Below are positions 4,679 to 6,242 of a DNA stretch of 6,242 bases, piece after piece (position 1 is the stretch's first letter; each line of letters begins with the position of its first letter). A program made the position numbers and the translations under genes. This stretch comes from Deltaproteobacteria bacterium UBA796. Lineage in GTDB: Bacteria; Myxococcota_A; UBA796. The notes below the pieces were generated by a model that had not been told where the DNA came from, searched no databases, and worked only from the letters and a program-made list of their open reading frames with translations. The stretch covers positions 579 through 6,820 of the forward strand of contig DBIS01000197.1 in NCBI GenBank assembly GCA_002296975.1. The letters are read 5' to 3'.

Positions 4679-6242
4679 CTACAGGTCCTGGGGACCGTCG
4701 GGTGAGTCACTCAAGCCTGCTGCCTTCAGCCCAGCCAAATCGACCTTCAGTGTAGGCCGATAGTCTTTTAGGCTCTGGATTGCCGTCAGCTTGCCATCGG
4801 CTGGCTCGATGGGTGTCTTCTCCAGGTAGACGGATACCTTTGCATCCTTGCGCTTGAGGATTCCGCTGACCCAGGCCAGTTCGTAGGACACTGGTTCTTG
4901 GTCACTCTTTGGCTCGACCAATTTGACCTTTACGTCCCATATGACGTGTCGGGGAGCAGTCGTCACAAGGTGGGTGTCCAGGTACGTTTTTCCGAGATCG
5001 GTGACTGCGACGACCGCGCCACTGTGGAATGCCTTGATCTCGGTCTGCTCGAACACCTCGCTCCCCATCAAGCTCTCGGACTCATTGGCGTCGGTTTCGT
5101 CCAACATCAGCCGTTGGTCAAAGACCGAGACGGATGAGTTCACGTTCTCTGCCTCAGCGATGATGGCGTCATTGACAAACTGGCGTTCGATGTGCCCGCG
5201 CACACCATGGTAGACAAAGACGCCTTGTGCGAATTGGCTCTTGTACAGCGTCGTTACCCTGTCGAGGGGCTCGGTGAGCATTTCATCCGACATCACGTAT
5301 GAGTCAGGTCCAAATTTACCCACATAGCGGCTATCTCGAAGCGACTTGCCAAACACTGGGCTCGGTAAGCCGACCTCCTCCACCAAAGGGCCGAGACCGC
5401 TGTTTACCCAGGCCTGCCAACCATCTTCGACCTCAGCCATCAGTGCGAGCCCATTCTCTCCGGATTTGTAGTCGGAGTATGATTTCATCCTGAGACACTC
5501 ATCGGTGTTGTCCAAGATGGCGAACTTGGGTGTGTAGGTTGGCTCAGACTCATCGTCTCTTTGCGCATCGGTGGTGTCGTCTTCGATGAGTTGAGCGATG
5601 GCGTACACCCGGTCGCTTACATCGGCATAGGCCACGGTATCGATGGCCTTGTACAGCGGTGTCTTCTGGCCATTCAGGACCAGGGTAACACCAGCTGTTT
5701 CTTTGCCCTCGTATGCCAACTCAGCACCTTTATTTAGGTACCAGGTCCGCCCAACGGTACCCACAGTTTTCTGACGGTTTCCTTGGTGTACGAAGACGTG
5801 TCTTGAGCCCAAGACTCCGCGATAATCAAAGCGGCCATCCTCATCGATGAGCACGGCATTCGAAGGCGTACCCCCGTTGTTTTCGGGCACCTGAGTGAGG
5901 TACTCAGGAACGTCGGTGACCACGTTGGCTTTTTTAACAATGGCATCTACAGTCGTGCCCTCACTGCCGTCGTGAACCTCAACCCAAACGTCGTCCTTGC
6001 GGCCCAAGAAGTGGTAGGTGGCTTGATCTTTGTCCTTCTTGTCTGCGAGGCGATGAAGCCAGTTGATTGTTCGGTAGCCTTTTGTGGTCGTATCGTTGCC
6101 TTTGTACAGAGACCACAGGCCATTTATCTGTCCTGTCCAGAAGGTATTGTTGAGGTCTGAACCACCGTACAGGTGCTTGATATTGTCTACAAATTGCCCG
6201 CTATCTTTGCCCACGTGGGCACGGCTCAGCCAGCGGTCCCCA
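4679..6242 (-). CDS. Large protein of unrecognised family, 5'-truncated by the window edge; candidate polymorphic-toxin-like C-terminal region
   Basis: The minus-strand frame is open from the window edge to the TAG at 4681-4679, giving 520 visible residues. A GTG at 6214 could start it, but there is no ribosome binding site. The residues before it (GDRWLSRAH) are conserved in the decayed copy at 3487-3788, where the GTG position is CTG. The true start is therefore probably outside the window. The protein is acidic and soluble-looking, with one Cys (residue 249) and no membrane segment or signal peptide. Several regions look like short beta-rich units: VWVEVHDGSEG (85-95), RHVFVHQGNRQKTVGTVGRTWYLNKG (148-172), GVFVYHGVRGHIERQFVND (340-358) and AVVAVTDLGKTYLDTH (409-424). 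A basic segment (LKRKDAKVSVYLEK) lies near 462-475. No catalytic motif or known domain was recognised. The coding frame is secure by length and composition; the toxin-like reading rests only on the shared head with a divergent cassette. Confidence 0.85.
   Translation of the reverse strand, partial: GDRWLSRAHVGKDSGQFVDNIKHLYGGSDLNNTFWTGQINGLWSLYKGNDTTTKGYRTINWLHRLADKKDKDQATYHFLGRKDDVWVEVHDGSEGTTVDAIVKKANVVTDVPEYLTQVPENNGGTPSNAVLIDEDGRFDYRGVLGSRHVFVHQGNRQKTVGTVGRTWYLNKGAELAYEGKETAGVTLVLNGQKTPLYKAIDTVAYADVSDRVYAIAQLIEDDTTDAQRDDESEPTYTPKFAILDNTDECLRMKSYSDYKSGENGLALMAEVEDGWQAWVNSGLGPLVEEVGLPSPVFGKSLRDSRYVGKFGPDSYVMSDEMLTEPLDRVTTLYKSQFAQGVFVYHGVRGHIERQFVNDAIIAEAENVNSSVSVFDQRLMLDETDANESESLMGSEVFEQTEIKAFHSGAVVAVTDLGKTYLDTHLVTTAPRHVIWDVKVKLVEPKSDQEPVSYELAWVSGILKRKDAKVSVYLEKTPIEPADGKLTAIQSLKDYRPTLKVDLAGLKAAGLSDSPDGPQDL
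6186..6242 (+). repeat. Direct repeat, right copy, cut by the window edge
   Basis: This is the partner of 3731-3788 in the same orientation. It lies inside the intact minus-strand frame and encodes GDRWLSRAHVGKDSGQFVD. The 28 bases nearest the window edge (6215-6242) are identical to the left copy, so similarity may continue further right. Confidence 0.9.

Noticed and set aside
4158..4763. 201-residue + frame overlapping the phosphatase gene
   Set aside because: It is Arg/His/Pro-rich and out of frame with all three PAP2 motifs, so it is a shadow frame.
3731..6242. The direct repeats as attachment sites of an integrated element
   Set aside because: The repeats lie within coding frames, no integrase or tRNA gene is present, and the aligned reading frames explain them better as homologous coding segments.

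Overview
The window looks like an accessory stretch of a Gram-negative bacterial genome. Evidence for this is a periplasmic-type PAP2 phosphatase with an export signal, and large, poorly conserved proteins of the kind common in big-genome deltaproteobacteria (Myxococcota, Bradymonadota and relatives). The lineage is an inference from style, not from a marker gene. No RNA gene, CRISPR array, transposase or integrase could be supported. Composition is a mosaic: sampled 60-base lines give about 72-77% G+C inside the zinc-ribbon gene but about 48% in part of the arrestin-like gene. The phosphatase gene is C-rich on its coding strand, unlike its neighbours.

Left part (1-2207, + strand). The window opens inside a gene of unrecognised family. 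Its frame is open to base 1, so its N-terminus lies outside. Its visible part has a hydrophilic helical region, a Gly/Ala-rich hydrophobic segment and a short tail, a layout resembling the C-terminal part of secreted or injected effector-like proteins. After about 90 bases follows a protein with two arrestin-like beta-sandwich regions separated by a membrane segment.

Middle part (2208-3852). A 149-base spacer carries a strong bulged hairpin. It precedes a Trp- and His-rich protein with four CxxC knuckles (double zinc ribbon). A 500-base stretch without an intact gene follows. It holds decayed coding material, most clearly a frameshifted minus-strand fragment (3487-3788), and a cluster of GTCAC/GTGAC half-sites just before the next gene.

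Right part (3853-6242). A PAP2-type phosphatase on the + strand converges with a long minus-strand gene that runs off the right edge. The first visible 57 bases of that long gene are repeated, near-identically and in the same orientation, at 3731-3788. There they form the start of the decayed fragment. Both copies encode GDRWLSRAH(L/V)GK(E/D)SG and then diverge completely. A shared junction followed by unrelated C-termini is the pattern of a polymorphic-toxin locus with an orphan, displaced C-terminal cassette, and it is the most interesting signal here. Function is unproven: neither C-terminal region was recognised, and no obvious immunity gene was identified.

Apart from the PAP2 phosphatase, no protein can be given a confident biochemical function from sequence alone. 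The genes do not form an evident pathway.
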